Shown: piece by piece, positions 57,474 through 64,000 of the stretch
How the letters are laid out: each line of letters starts with the position of its first letter
Numbering within the stretch: position 1 is the stretch's first letter
Source of the DNA: Dyadobacter sp. CY356
Lineage (GTDB): Bacteria; Bacteroidota; Bacteroidia; Cytophagales; Spirosomataceae
Direction of reading: 5' to 3'
DNA length: 64,000 bases
Assembly: GCF_021440195.1 (NCBI RefSeq)
Contig: NZ_JAJTSZ010000004.1
Span: 62,001 to 126,000, forward strand
The notes under the pieces: model-generated
The model's database searches: none
Seen by the model: only the letters and a program-made list of their open reading frames with translations
What the model was told of the DNA's origin: nothing
Translations under genes and position numbers: made by a program

Positions 57474-58385
57474 TTAAAGACTGTAATTGTCCTCAATCAT
57501 CTCATGATTTAAAAATGCCCCGGCGACTGTTCCTGCCGCTACGGCAGACGACACTGATCGTAATCTGGATGTATTATCACCGGCGGCATAGACTCCGGGA
57601 ATCCCTGTTTTACCAAACTCATCAGCCTGTATATGACCCATTTTATTAATTTCACATCCCAGCTTTTCCGGAATATTGGTGTGCTGGACAAAAGGAACCC
57701 GCGCATATAAGGCATCAATCTTCCGGACAGATCCGTCTTTAAAGATAATTTCTTTCAGATAGCCATTTTCATGAACCAGCTCAGCCACCTCCTGTTCCAC
57801 GATTTGGAATCCCGGAATTAGAATTTTATCAAATGGTTTTTTGTCAAAAATTGCTTTTCCGTTTGTAAATAATGTCAATTCCTGCGTCCAGTTACCAATG
57901 AGTTTTACGAAGTCAATTGCATGATCATCGTTTGCCAGAATACCGGTTGTTTGTCCCTTATATTCATAACCGTGGCAGTATGGACAATGTATTACAGAAA
58001 TTCCCCAGCACTCTGTAAAACCCGGAATTTGCGGTAAAATATCTTTTATACCCGTTGAGAAAAGGATTTTCCTGGTTTTGAAAGTTTTACCCGCCATAGT
58101 TTTTACTAAGAAATTATTATCAGTACCTGAAATATCAATAACAAAATCACTTTCAAACTGCACCGTTGGGTATGTAAGAACCTGACTTCTGGCAATCGCT
58201 GAAATTTCTGCCGGTGTGCTTCCGTCCTGTGTCAAAAAATTGTGAGAGTGTGGCGTTTGTCTGTTGCAGGGCTCGCCTGCATCTATGACGAGCACACTTC
58301 TGATTGCGCGGCCCAATGCCATAGCAGCCGATAATCCGGAAAAACTTCCACCCACAATGATTACATCAAAATTTATATTTTCCAT
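57474..58385 (-). CDS. Thioredoxin-reductase-like FAD/NAD(P) oxidoreductase
   Basis: 303 residues with the two-dinucleotide-binding fold. The FAD motif is VIIVGGSFSGLSAAMALGR near the N-terminus, the redox pair C134-P-Y-C137 lies where thioredoxin reductase has CATC, and YAAGDNTSRLRSVSSAVAAG closes the FAD site near the C-terminus. It lacks the obvious second GxGxxG of classical TrxB, so the partner and NAD(P) preference are uncertain; the group is often annotated as TrxB-like or alkyl hydroperoxide reductase F-like. A perfect palindrome in its promoter and a TetR gene directly upstream indicate regulation by that repressor. Confidence 0.88.
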   Translation of the reverse strand: MENINFDVIIVGGSFSGLSAAMALGRAIRSVLVIDAGEPCNRQTPHSHNFLTQDGSTPAEISAIARSQVLTYPTVQFESDFVIDISGTDNNFLVKTMAGKTFKTRKILFSTGIKDILPQIPGFTECWGISVIHCPYCHGYEYKGQTTGILANDDHAIDFVKLIGNWTQELTLFTNGKAIFDKKPFDKILIPGFQIVEQEVAELVHENGYLKEIIFKDGSVRKIDALYARVPFVQHTNIPEKLGCEINKMGHIQADEFGKTGIPGVYAAGDNTSRLRSVSSAVAAGTVAGAFLNHEMIEDNYSL

Positions 58386-58417
58386 TTTGTTATTAAAAGT
58401 TTGTCCTAAATAATTAA

Positions 58418-58443
58418 TTTATGTCTCAAATTTGAGACATAAA
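58418..58443. promoter_or_regulatory. Perfect 26-bp palindromic TetR operator
   Basis: TTTATGTCTCAAA followed by its exact reverse complement, 32 bases upstream of the oxidoreductase start and in the gap after the tetR stop. The centre contains CAAATTTG, one base from the TAnnTTTG promoter box, so a bound repressor would cover the -7 element. A degenerate copy lies upstream of tetR at 59045-59061. Confidence 0.8.
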
Positions 58444-58455
58444 AAAGCAAATTTT

Positions 58456-59016
58456 TTAAACCAAAATTCCCTTGCTTAAAGAAAACCAGGCAAATTTTTT
58501 AATATTAACTTTTGCCACATTTCCCGATTTTTCAGAGTTGATCGCTGCTGTAACAATCCCGGTACAAAGCATTTCAACCCATTCAACAGACAATTCCGTT
58601 GTAATAAGATTTTTTCTTTGCAGTTCTTCAATCGTCATTCTAAACTTATTAAAGGTCACATCGTATTTTGAGCAATTCTCATCTTTGGCCGTATGGTTAT
58701 GATGATCGTTATTATGCATTCTGTGCAGGAAAGAGAATTTCACTCCGCAGTCAATTGCTGCGTACAGCATATTTTCAAACCGCTCCAACGGCTCCGGAAA
58801 ACTTGTGTAAACAACGTCAATCGCTTTCCTGCAACTTTCTTGCATAGCGGCATGACAGGCTAAAACAAGATCCTGACGGTCTGTAAAATAACGGTGTAAT
58901 GTTCGTCTGGTAACTTCCGCTTTTTCTGCAACAATTTCCAGAGGGGCGGACAGATCCTCATTAAAAATCTCAATTGCTGCATCCGTTATTTTTTGTCGGG
59001 TATTTTTCATTTCCAT
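58456..59016 (-). CDS. TetR family repressor
   Basis: 186 residues (184 if the second ATG at 59010 is used). The N-terminal helix-turn-helix has ITDAAIEIFNEDLSAPLEIVAEKAEVTRRTLHRYFTDRQDLVLAC, the TetR pattern. The C-terminal domain contains HRMHNNDHHNH, a His-rich segment that might sense a metal, though this is only suggestive. It is transcribed toward the oxidoreductase, with a perfect operator palindrome after its stop and a weaker copy before its start. Control of both genes by this protein is therefore likely. Confidence 0.9.
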   Translation of the reverse strand: MEMKNTRQKITDAAIEIFNEDLSAPLEIVAEKAEVTRRTLHRYFTDRQDLVLACHAAMQESCRKAIDVVYTSFPEPLERFENMLYAAIDCGVKFSFLHRMHNNDHHNHTAKDENCSKYDVTFNKFRMTIEELQRKNLITTELSVEWVEMLCTGIVTAAINSEKSGNVAKVNIKKFAWFSLSKGILV

Positions 59017-59044
59017 TGTTTTATTTACAATAATATGACTTATT

Positions 59045-59061
59045 TCTCAAAAGTGTGACAT
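59045..59061. promoter_or_regulatory. Degenerate operator copy upstream of tetR
   Basis: TCTCAAAAGTGTGACAT matches 14 of 17 bases of the corresponding stretch of the 58418-58443 palindrome. It lies 28 bases before the tetR ATG in the divergent region shared with the 2TM gene, as expected for weak autoregulation. Confidence 0.55.
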
Positions 59062-59216
59062 TTTAAATTAAATAAAATGCTATTGTGCTTATATCGCAGA
59101 ACTGTCGTAACACTTAATACTATTTTTTTGCCAGTCTATCCAGATAATAATTGACTTCATCGGAATCGTGAGAAGCAATATAGAGTGGAGACTTACTTTT
59201 ATATCAATCAAAAAAA

Positions 59217-59549
59217 ATGAAAACAGATCTTTCAGTCTATAACATCAAAACCTCATATAAAATGGAAACCTCACGCAACGAATTTCTTTGGAGAAAAGCC
59301 AGAAAAAGAGCGGCTTTTAAAAGACATTTACAAAATTATCTGATCGTAAATGCCGGGCTCTGGGTAATTTACGCACTGACGCTTTTCCAACCCTGGGGTA
59401 ATCAACATCAAATATATCCCTGGCCTGTTTGGCCGATGCTTGGCTGGGGAATAGGCTTGGTTTCGCACTATTTATCAGCTTATGGAAATTCCGACGAGCG
59501 CAGATCAACAGAAATTGAATACGAAAAATTGATTCGTGACCAAAGATAA
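59217..59549 (+). CDS. 2TM domain membrane protein
   Basis: 110 residues; the ATG at 59262 (METSRNEFLW) may be the true start, since family members usually begin close to that motif. The 2TM domain pattern is clear: FLWRKARKRAAFKRHLQNYL, a first helix NAGLWVIYALTLF, a short aromatic loop QIYPWPVWPMLGWG, a second helix and a charged tail ending IEYEKLIRDQR. Such small inner-membrane proteins are common in Bacteroidota, sometimes fused to LytTR regulators; no function is known. A terminator follows 18 bases after the stop. Confidence 0.82.
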   Translation: MKTDLSVYNIKTSYKMETSRNEFLWRKARKRAAFKRHLQNYLIVNAGLWVIYALTLFQPWGNQHQIYPWPVWPMLGWGIGLVSHYLSAYGNSDERRSTEIEYEKLIRDQR

Positions 59550-59567
59550 TGTTTGCTTTAAATGTCT

Positions 59568-59594
59568 AAAACCTGATATCCAATGTCAGGTTTT
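59568..59594 (+). terminator. Terminator after the 2TM gene
   Basis: Nine-base perfect arms AAAACCTGA/TCAGGTTTT (59568-59576, 59586-59594), followed by CTTTTTG on the plus strand. Confidence 0.8.
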
Positions 59595-59712
59595 CTTTTT
59601 GTGTCATGACTAAACAAAAAAATTTAAACTGATTTTAATTTCAGGTATTTAAAACCTGGGTATGTTGCAACCAGGATTTGCTTTAAAGGGAACAATCAGA
59701 TTTTAAAAATAA

Positions 59713-61683
59713 ATGAAAAGAATAATTTTATTCCTCTTTCTAATCTCTGGAACCAGCAGTTTTGCTCAAATAAAACTTGCGCGACTTTTTTCAGATCATG
59801 TGGTATTGCAACGTCAAAAACCGATTCCGGTATGGGGATGGGCGAAACCGAAGGAAAGTGTAACAGTAACACTGGCAGGACAAACCATCAAAGCCAAAGC
59901 GGACACTTCCGGGAAATGGATTGTGCGTTTTGCACCACTTGAAGCTAGTGGCCCATACCAGATGACTGCCGTTGCAAAATCGGGAAAAGCTTCGGTTCAG
60001 GATATTTTGATTGGTGAGGTATGGCTATGCTCCGGGCAGTCGAATATGGAATTTAAAGTGCAGCAGGCGGATCATTATGACGAGGAAAAAAAGAATGCCG
60101 ACTTCCCCAAAATCCGTCATTTCGCAGTGGATCGTGAAGTTACCATGCTTCCGCAAAAAGATTTAAAGAGTGGGTCCTGGGAAATTGCATCCTCTGAAAC
60201 GGTTGGAAATTTCACAGCGGTGGGCTTTTTCTTTGCAAGAGAATTATATCAAAAACTAAATATCCCCATCGGTATTCTGCATTCTTCCTGGGGAGGTTCG
60301 CAGGTTGAAGGCTGGATAAGTAAAGAGGGAATGCTTGGCAGCGATGTCCTGAAAGACTATGCACAAAAGATGCCGACAACCTGGGAAGAAGCGGATAAAC
60401 AAATTGATGCTAAACTAAGAAATCAATTATTTAAGGACCCCAAAATTAATCCAACGGCTGCTGACGAAGCGAAATATACAGAAGTAGGTTACGACTTTTC
60501 AAAATGGCATAAAACAGATAGTCCAATTGGCCAATGGGACTGGAAAGGAATCTGGGCTTTTCGGGGTAATGGTTTTATGGCTCGAATTATTTCGATTCCA
60601 ACTGATATCGTTTCACAAAAAACGATTCTGGCTTTGGCAGAAAATGATAGTCAGAATGCCATTTATATCAATGGAAAACAGGTGAGCAGCGGAATAATAA
60701 AAGGTGTCAGAAAAATTGAAATACCTGCCAATACCTGGAAGGCCGGTGATAATAGTCTGGTAATAAAATTCGGGAATTTGATCGCATCGCCCTGGTATGG
60801 GCTTGGCCTTCAAGGTTCTCCCGACGACCTGTATGTTGGTACTGAAAAGCAAAAAATCAGTATTGCAAAAGATTGGTTTTTAATGACTTCTTTTGCTGAC
60901 CAGCATAGTTACATGCATTCGAGCAACAATGTGGGAACAACCATTTATAACGGGATGATAGCGCCGCTGATCCCTTTTGCAACGAGAGGAACCTTGTGGT
61001 ACCAGGGAGAATCGAACGCCGGAAGAGCTTATCAATACCGCGAAAGTTTCCCCTTACTAATTAATGACTGGCGTCAAAAATGGTCAGTTAACGGAAAGCC
61101 GGGCGACGAATCTTTTTATTTTGTACAACTTTCCAGTTTCGGTAATGACCAAAGCAGCAACAAAGGCAGTGGCTGGGCGGAACTCCGTGAAGCGCAGACA
61201 ATGACTTTAAAATTGCCAAAAACCGGAATGGCCGTGACCATCGATGTTGGAAATGCAAAGGATATACATCCAACCAACAAACAGGATGTTGCCCACCGGC
61301 TTGCAAGCAATGCACTGAAACTGGATTATGGCCAGAATATCGAGTATAGTTCCCCCATGTTTGATACGGTAACTTTCAGCGAAGGAAAAGCAACCGTGAG
61401 CTTTAAATTTGCCGGCAGCGGATTGATAGTTAAAGATAAATACGGCTATCTGAAAGGATTTGAAATTGCCGGAGAAGACAAGGTTTTCTATTATGCGAAG
61501 GCTGAAATATTGGGAAACACCGTCATCATTTATCATCCAAAAGGAGTAAAACCTGTTTCTGTTCGTTACGCCTGGTCAGATGCGCCTGTGGAAGCAAATT
61601 TGTACAACTCAGAAGGTTTTCCGGCAAATCCGTTCCGGACAGATTCATGGCCTGGAATAACAGAGGGAAAGAAATTTGAATAG
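59713..61683 (+). CDS. Sialate O-acetylesterase-like SGNH hydrolase
   Basis: 656 residues with a signal peptide (LFLISGTSSFAQ). The SGNH esterase core has the nucleophile motif WLCSGQSNMEFKV, then GGSQVEGWIS and RGTLWYQGESNAGRAYQYR, and a C-terminal VTIDVGNAKDIHPTNKQDVAHRLA with the catalytic Asp-x2-His. A jelly-roll-like insertion (about 265-380) interrupts the core, as in larger family members. It removes acetyl groups from sialic acids or, in plant-degrading Bacteroidota, from hemicelluloses. It is periplasmic and converges with the LpqC-like esterase over a terminator. Confidence 0.93.
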   Translation: MKRIILFLFLISGTSSFAQIKLARLFSDHVVLQRQKPIPVWGWAKPKESVTVTLAGQTIKAKADTSGKWIVRFAPLEASGPYQMTAVAKSGKASVQDILIGEVWLCSGQSNMEFKVQQADHYDEEKKNADFPKIRHFAVDREVTMLPQKDLKSGSWEIASSETVGNFTAVGFFFARELYQKLNIPIGILHSSWGGSQVEGWISKEGMLGSDVLKDYAQKMPTTWEEADKQIDAKLRNQLFKDPKINPTAADEAKYTEVGYDFSKWHKTDSPIGQWDWKGIWAFRGNGFMARIISIPTDIVSQKTILALAENDSQNAIYINGKQVSSGIIKGVRKIEIPANTWKAGDNSLVIKFGNLIASPWYGLGLQGSPDDLYVGTEKQKISIAKDWFLMTSFADQHSYMHSSNNVGTTIYNGMIAPLIPFATRGTLWYQGESNAGRAYQYRESFPLLINDWRQKWSVNGKPGDESFYFVQLSSFGNDQSSNKGSGWAELREAQTMTLKLPKTGMAVTIDVGNAKDIHPTNKQDVAHRLASNALKLDYGQNIEYSSPMFDTVTFSEGKATVSFKFAGSGLIVKDKYGYLKGFEIAGEDKVFYYAKAEILGNTVIIYHPKGVKPVSVRYAWSDAPVEANLYNSEGFPANPFRTDSWPGITEGKKFE

Positions 61684-61698
61684 AATTTATTTATCATG

Positions 61699-61736
61699 TT
61701 TTGTCCGGCGACTGTTTTTTTAGGCACCGGACAAAA
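61699..61736. terminator. Bidirectional terminator
   Basis: Ten-base perfect arms TTTTGTCCGG/CCGGACAAAA (61699-61708, 61727-61736) with A/T runs on the outer sides, between two convergent esterase genes. Confidence 0.82.
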
Positions 61737-61740
61737 AATG

Positions 61741-62610
61741 TTATTCCATTTGTCTTTTGAAAAACTTCCAGGACTCTTCAAAAACATCAATATCGGTCAG
61801 CCATTGATGTTTTCCATTGATCACTTTTAGCAAAGTGACCTCCGGCTTTCCCTTTTTTTGGTAAGTATACTTTTCAATTGTGATGTCATTGCTCGTATCG
61901 GCATCCTGAACAATGGTTTTTACAGGATCTCCCTTGTAGCCGTCAAGTGCAGCCCAGTACTGAAATGACTGTTCCGTAGCGCGCACGGTTCCCAGCGATA
62001 CCCCCGGAGTTTTCACCTCTCCGCCATTATATGGATTTGTCTGGTCCGCAGTACCGTTTGTAATCATAACCGCAAGCGGCTTTTTTGATTCTACACAATC
62101 CATGTTTTCGGGCGTCGGAAGATTGGCTACAACTGCTGAAATAGCCTTTATTTTGTCAGGCATTGTTATTCCCAACGAATAGGACATATGCCCTCCACCA
62201 GAAAAACCTGTTGCAAAAACTTGTTTTTCATTGATTCTAAACCTCTCGTTAAAATATTTGATCATCCCTGAAAAGAATGCAGGTTCATTGATATTCTCAA
62301 CGTTTGCAGCCGCCGTAGAAGCCTTCCGGCATTCATTCCAATAATGTTTATAACCGGCCGGGTAAGCTATTATAAAATTGTCGGCCACAGCCCTCTTTTC
62401 CAGCGTCACCGCTTTTTCAACCATATCCTGAGGTTTCCCTCCGGATCCATGCATGGCAAAAATAAGACTTGCACCAGTTTGTGTGGGTTGCGGTTTGTTG
62501 TAATAAAAAACGCGGTAGTGGTTGTCGATTAACAGAGAATCAGCAACGAGTTGGGCTCTTACGAGAGAGCATTGTAATAAGATGATGGTAATGAAGAGGT
62601 TTTTGAGCAT
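61741..62610 (-). CDS. LpqC/PHB-depolymerase-type esterase
   Basis: 289 residues with a signal peptide ending near LVRAQ. The alpha/beta-hydrolase core has LIFAMHGSGGKPQDM as oxyanion loop, the nucleophile elbow ATGFSGGGHMSYSLG (Ser near residue 145), NGTADQTNPYNGG with the Asp, and VINGKHQWL with the catalytic His. This is the esterase D/PHB depolymerase type (CE1-like), which in Bacteroidota often cleaves feruloyl or acetyl esters on polysaccharides. Periplasmic. Together with the acetylesterase opposite it suggests hemicellulose side-chain removal (inference). Confidence 0.88.
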   Translation of the reverse strand: MLKNLFITIILLQCSLVRAQLVADSLLIDNHYRVFYYNKPQPTQTGASLIFAMHGSGGKPQDMVEKAVTLEKRAVADNFIIAYPAGYKHYWNECRKASTAAANVENINEPAFFSGMIKYFNERFRINEKQVFATGFSGGGHMSYSLGITMPDKIKAISAVVANLPTPENMDCVESKKPLAVMITNGTADQTNPYNGGEVKTPGVSLGTVRATEQSFQYWAALDGYKGDPVKTIVQDADTSNDITIEKYTYQKKGKPEVTLLKVINGKHQWLTDIDVFEESWKFFKRQME

Positions 62611-62697
62611 TGGGAAAGTATGTTTTTAGTTGTTTGACAGAGAAAGCGGTTTCGCTCTAAAAAACTACTTGGTGCCAGACATTCGTCATCTCAATAA

Positions 62698-63081
62698 TTA
62701 AGATTCCGCAATCACAGATAAAATATTACCCGCCGGATCCTTAAACCATGCGATTTCCGGGCCGCCTCCACGGAAAACATGATCGGGATCGGTTTTAAAG
62801 TCAGGCAAATTATAACTTTCAAATTCAATTCCGAGTGCTTTCAATTTTTCCATAGTACCGGTCACATCCTTAACCGGAAAGTTTAAAATTGTAAAGGTCG
62901 CCGGCTCATGATTTGGTTTTTCATACACGACAATATTATGTCCACCTGAAATATGAAGATGTAGAATCGCCATTTCATCAACCTCCGTGATTTCTATCCC
63001 TAAAACATCACCGTAAAACTGAATGGCTTTTTCCAGATTATCTACTGAAAAGCCGCTGAATGCCTTTATTTCTTTGAACAT
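62698..63081 (-). CDS. VOC-family (glyoxalase-like) protein
   Basis: 127 residues covering two beta-alpha-beta-beta-beta modules of the vicinal oxygen chelate fold: FSGFSVDNLEKAIQFYGDVLGIE and NFPVKDVTGTMEKLKALGIEFE, with the closing AWFKDPAGNILSVI. One His of the metal site is seen in LHLHISGG and a Glu in GPEIAWF. The family includes glyoxalases, dioxygenases and antibiotic-binding proteins, so the substrate is unknown. No operon partner is evident. Confidence 0.9.
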   Translation of the reverse strand: MFKEIKAFSGFSVDNLEKAIQFYGDVLGIEITEVDEMAILHLHISGGHNIVVYEKPNHEPATFTILNFPVKDVTGTMEKLKALGIEFESYNLPDFKTDPDHVFRGGGPEIAWFKDPAGNILSVIAES

Positions 63082-63289
63082 GGTAATTATGTTTAATGGA
63101 TGAAAACTGATCTCAATTCAGTGTAAAATAGAATTTTCGCTTGAACAGAAACCTTTGTAACGCCGGACACAATACAAAGTTATCTATTTAATTATCAGTG
63201 AAGAAGGCAATAAAAGACATTTAGAGGGGGCAGCTGTGACATTATACTTCGATAAACGTTAAGCATTAAATTGATATTACCAGAAAAGA

Positions 63290-63934
63290 TCAACGCCTCA
63301 GTTCTGCACAATTTTCATAAAAGCGCCAGAATATATTCGATAGTGATCTTTTAGTATAGGAAACGATATTGATCCGCCTGTCTATGGCACTACAATTTTT
63401 GAGATAGTCATACAACTGGGCCTTATAGGTTTGATTGGAGATATAGGTTGCATCAACACCCTGAACATTCCCCCCTTTATAAAACTGATAAATAAGCCAT
63501 TCCATTTGTCCGTCTTTAAATATGTAAAAATGGTCTTTACCCTTGCTATCTTTCAGATAATATAAACTTTTTACTCCCGGCACCAATTCCAGCAGAAATA
63601 CGGTATCCTCCAAAATAGGATGAAAAGGAAATTCGGGTGATACTTTTATGGCTTTACCTGACTCATCCGCCAGAACACCTGCCTTGACATACTTTTTTTC
63701 ATGAACGTAAAATGTGGAAATATCCTTTGGCGAATATTTTTTTACCTCACTTTCCATTTTTGATTTAAAGAAAATCTCCTTAGGATTTTCCGGCCATTCC
63801 TGATATTCAATATAACCTGATAAAGTGTCCTTCTGCGTATCAACGATGTATCCGGGCTCGAATTTATTCTGCGCCAAAACAGTATAAGTGGTTAGAGAAA
63901 AATAAAACAACAGTAAAGCGGATTGATGCCTCAT
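63290..63934 (-). CDS. Exported protein of unknown function
   Basis: 214 residues with a signal peptide (LLFYFSLTTYTVLAQ). The mature chain begins KFEPGYIVDTQKDTLSGYIEYQEW, the start of a widespread Bacteroidota family of exported proteins whose longer members add a C-terminal beta-barrel. Here the chain stops at ENCAELRR, so it may be the short form or a truncated one. Two cysteines near the end could form a disulfide. I do not recognise a function. It is the last complete gene in the window. Confidence 0.72.
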   Translation of the reverse strand: MRHQSALLLFYFSLTTYTVLAQNKFEPGYIVDTQKDTLSGYIEYQEWPENPKEIFFKSKMESEVKKYSPKDISTFYVHEKKYVKAGVLADESGKAIKVSPEFPFHPILEDTVFLLELVPGVKSLYYLKDSKGKDHFYIFKDGQMEWLIYQFYKGGNVQGVDATYISNQTYKAQLYDYLKNCSAIDRRINIVSYTKRSLSNIFWRFYENCAELRR

Positions 63935-64000
63935 GGAATTAATAGGTTGAACTTTTCAGAATACTTATTATTTAATGCAATCGTAAGATAGATTTTCTGT

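Overview
The window is a chromosomal segment of a Bacteroidota bacterium, most likely a Cytophagales member close to Dyadobacter or Spirosoma (inference). The reasons are a protein with a type IX secretion C-terminal domain, families typical of the phylum (DUF5686, DUF4833, DUF1080, PAS/GAF-rich kinases, CxxCH 'PVC-type' heme proteins), promoter-like TAnnTTTG boxes with almost no Shine-Dalgarno signals, and low-to-moderate GC. I recognise no rRNA, tRNA, CRISPR array, prophage or replication origin.

Layout. 0-5 kb: the tail of a DUF1684 protein, DNA polymerase IV, a secreted M43 metalloprotease and an aldo/keto reductase. 5-9.7 kb: an MsbA-type ABC exporter directly followed by two tandem paralogous family-2 glycosyltransferases, then a third glycosyltransferase on the other strand. 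9.9-19.7 kb: ten minus-strand genes that read as a sphingolipid locus. It starts with a translationally coupled trio, serine palmitoyltransferase, GNAT-type acyltransferase and NAD-dependent reductase (candidate Spt, bCerS and CerR). It continues with a PgpA-like phosphatase, GtrA, DUF5686, CDP-alcohol phosphatidyltransferase, DUF4833, an Scs7/FA2H-like fatty-acid hydroxylase and an AUR1-like PAP2 protein, and ends at a strong terminator. Together these could make 2-hydroxylated (inositol-)phosphorylceramides.

20-25.5 kb: two TetR/receiver-type regulators in gene-poor DNA, a small alkylation-repair group (AlkA, an Ada-like metal-binding protein, a DinB-fold protein) and a DUF3800 protein. 25.6-31.5 kb: a coupled three-gene signalling operon (giant PAS/GAF histidine kinase, CheY-like regulator, REC-PAS protein with a kinase dimerisation domain but no ATPase). 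32-38.3 kb: a lipoprotein and an ECF sigma/anti-sigma locus with two paralogous probable outer-membrane proteins. A shared two-part motif precedes both the sigma gene and the second paralog, suggesting a small autoregulated regulon.

38.5-57.3 kb: a long minus-strand carbohydrate region: DUF1080, three TIM-barrel isomerase-like proteins, alpha/beta hydrolase, DUF4432, cupin, Gfo/Idh/MocA oxidoreductase, a ribose-type ABC importer, FG-GAP and SGNH proteins and a heme-binding beta-propeller protein. The gene set fits catabolism of sugars through 3-keto intermediates (inference). It is broken up by REP-like palindromes around a Y1 (IS200-like) transposase that carries a single amber stop, by an 8-bp-periodic repeat, and by a family of inverted repeats with 7-bp periodicity. 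57.4-64 kb: a TetR-controlled thioredoxin-reductase-like oxidoreductase with a perfect 26-bp operator palindrome, a 2TM protein, a sialate O-acetylesterase, an esterase, a VOC protein and an unknown exported protein.
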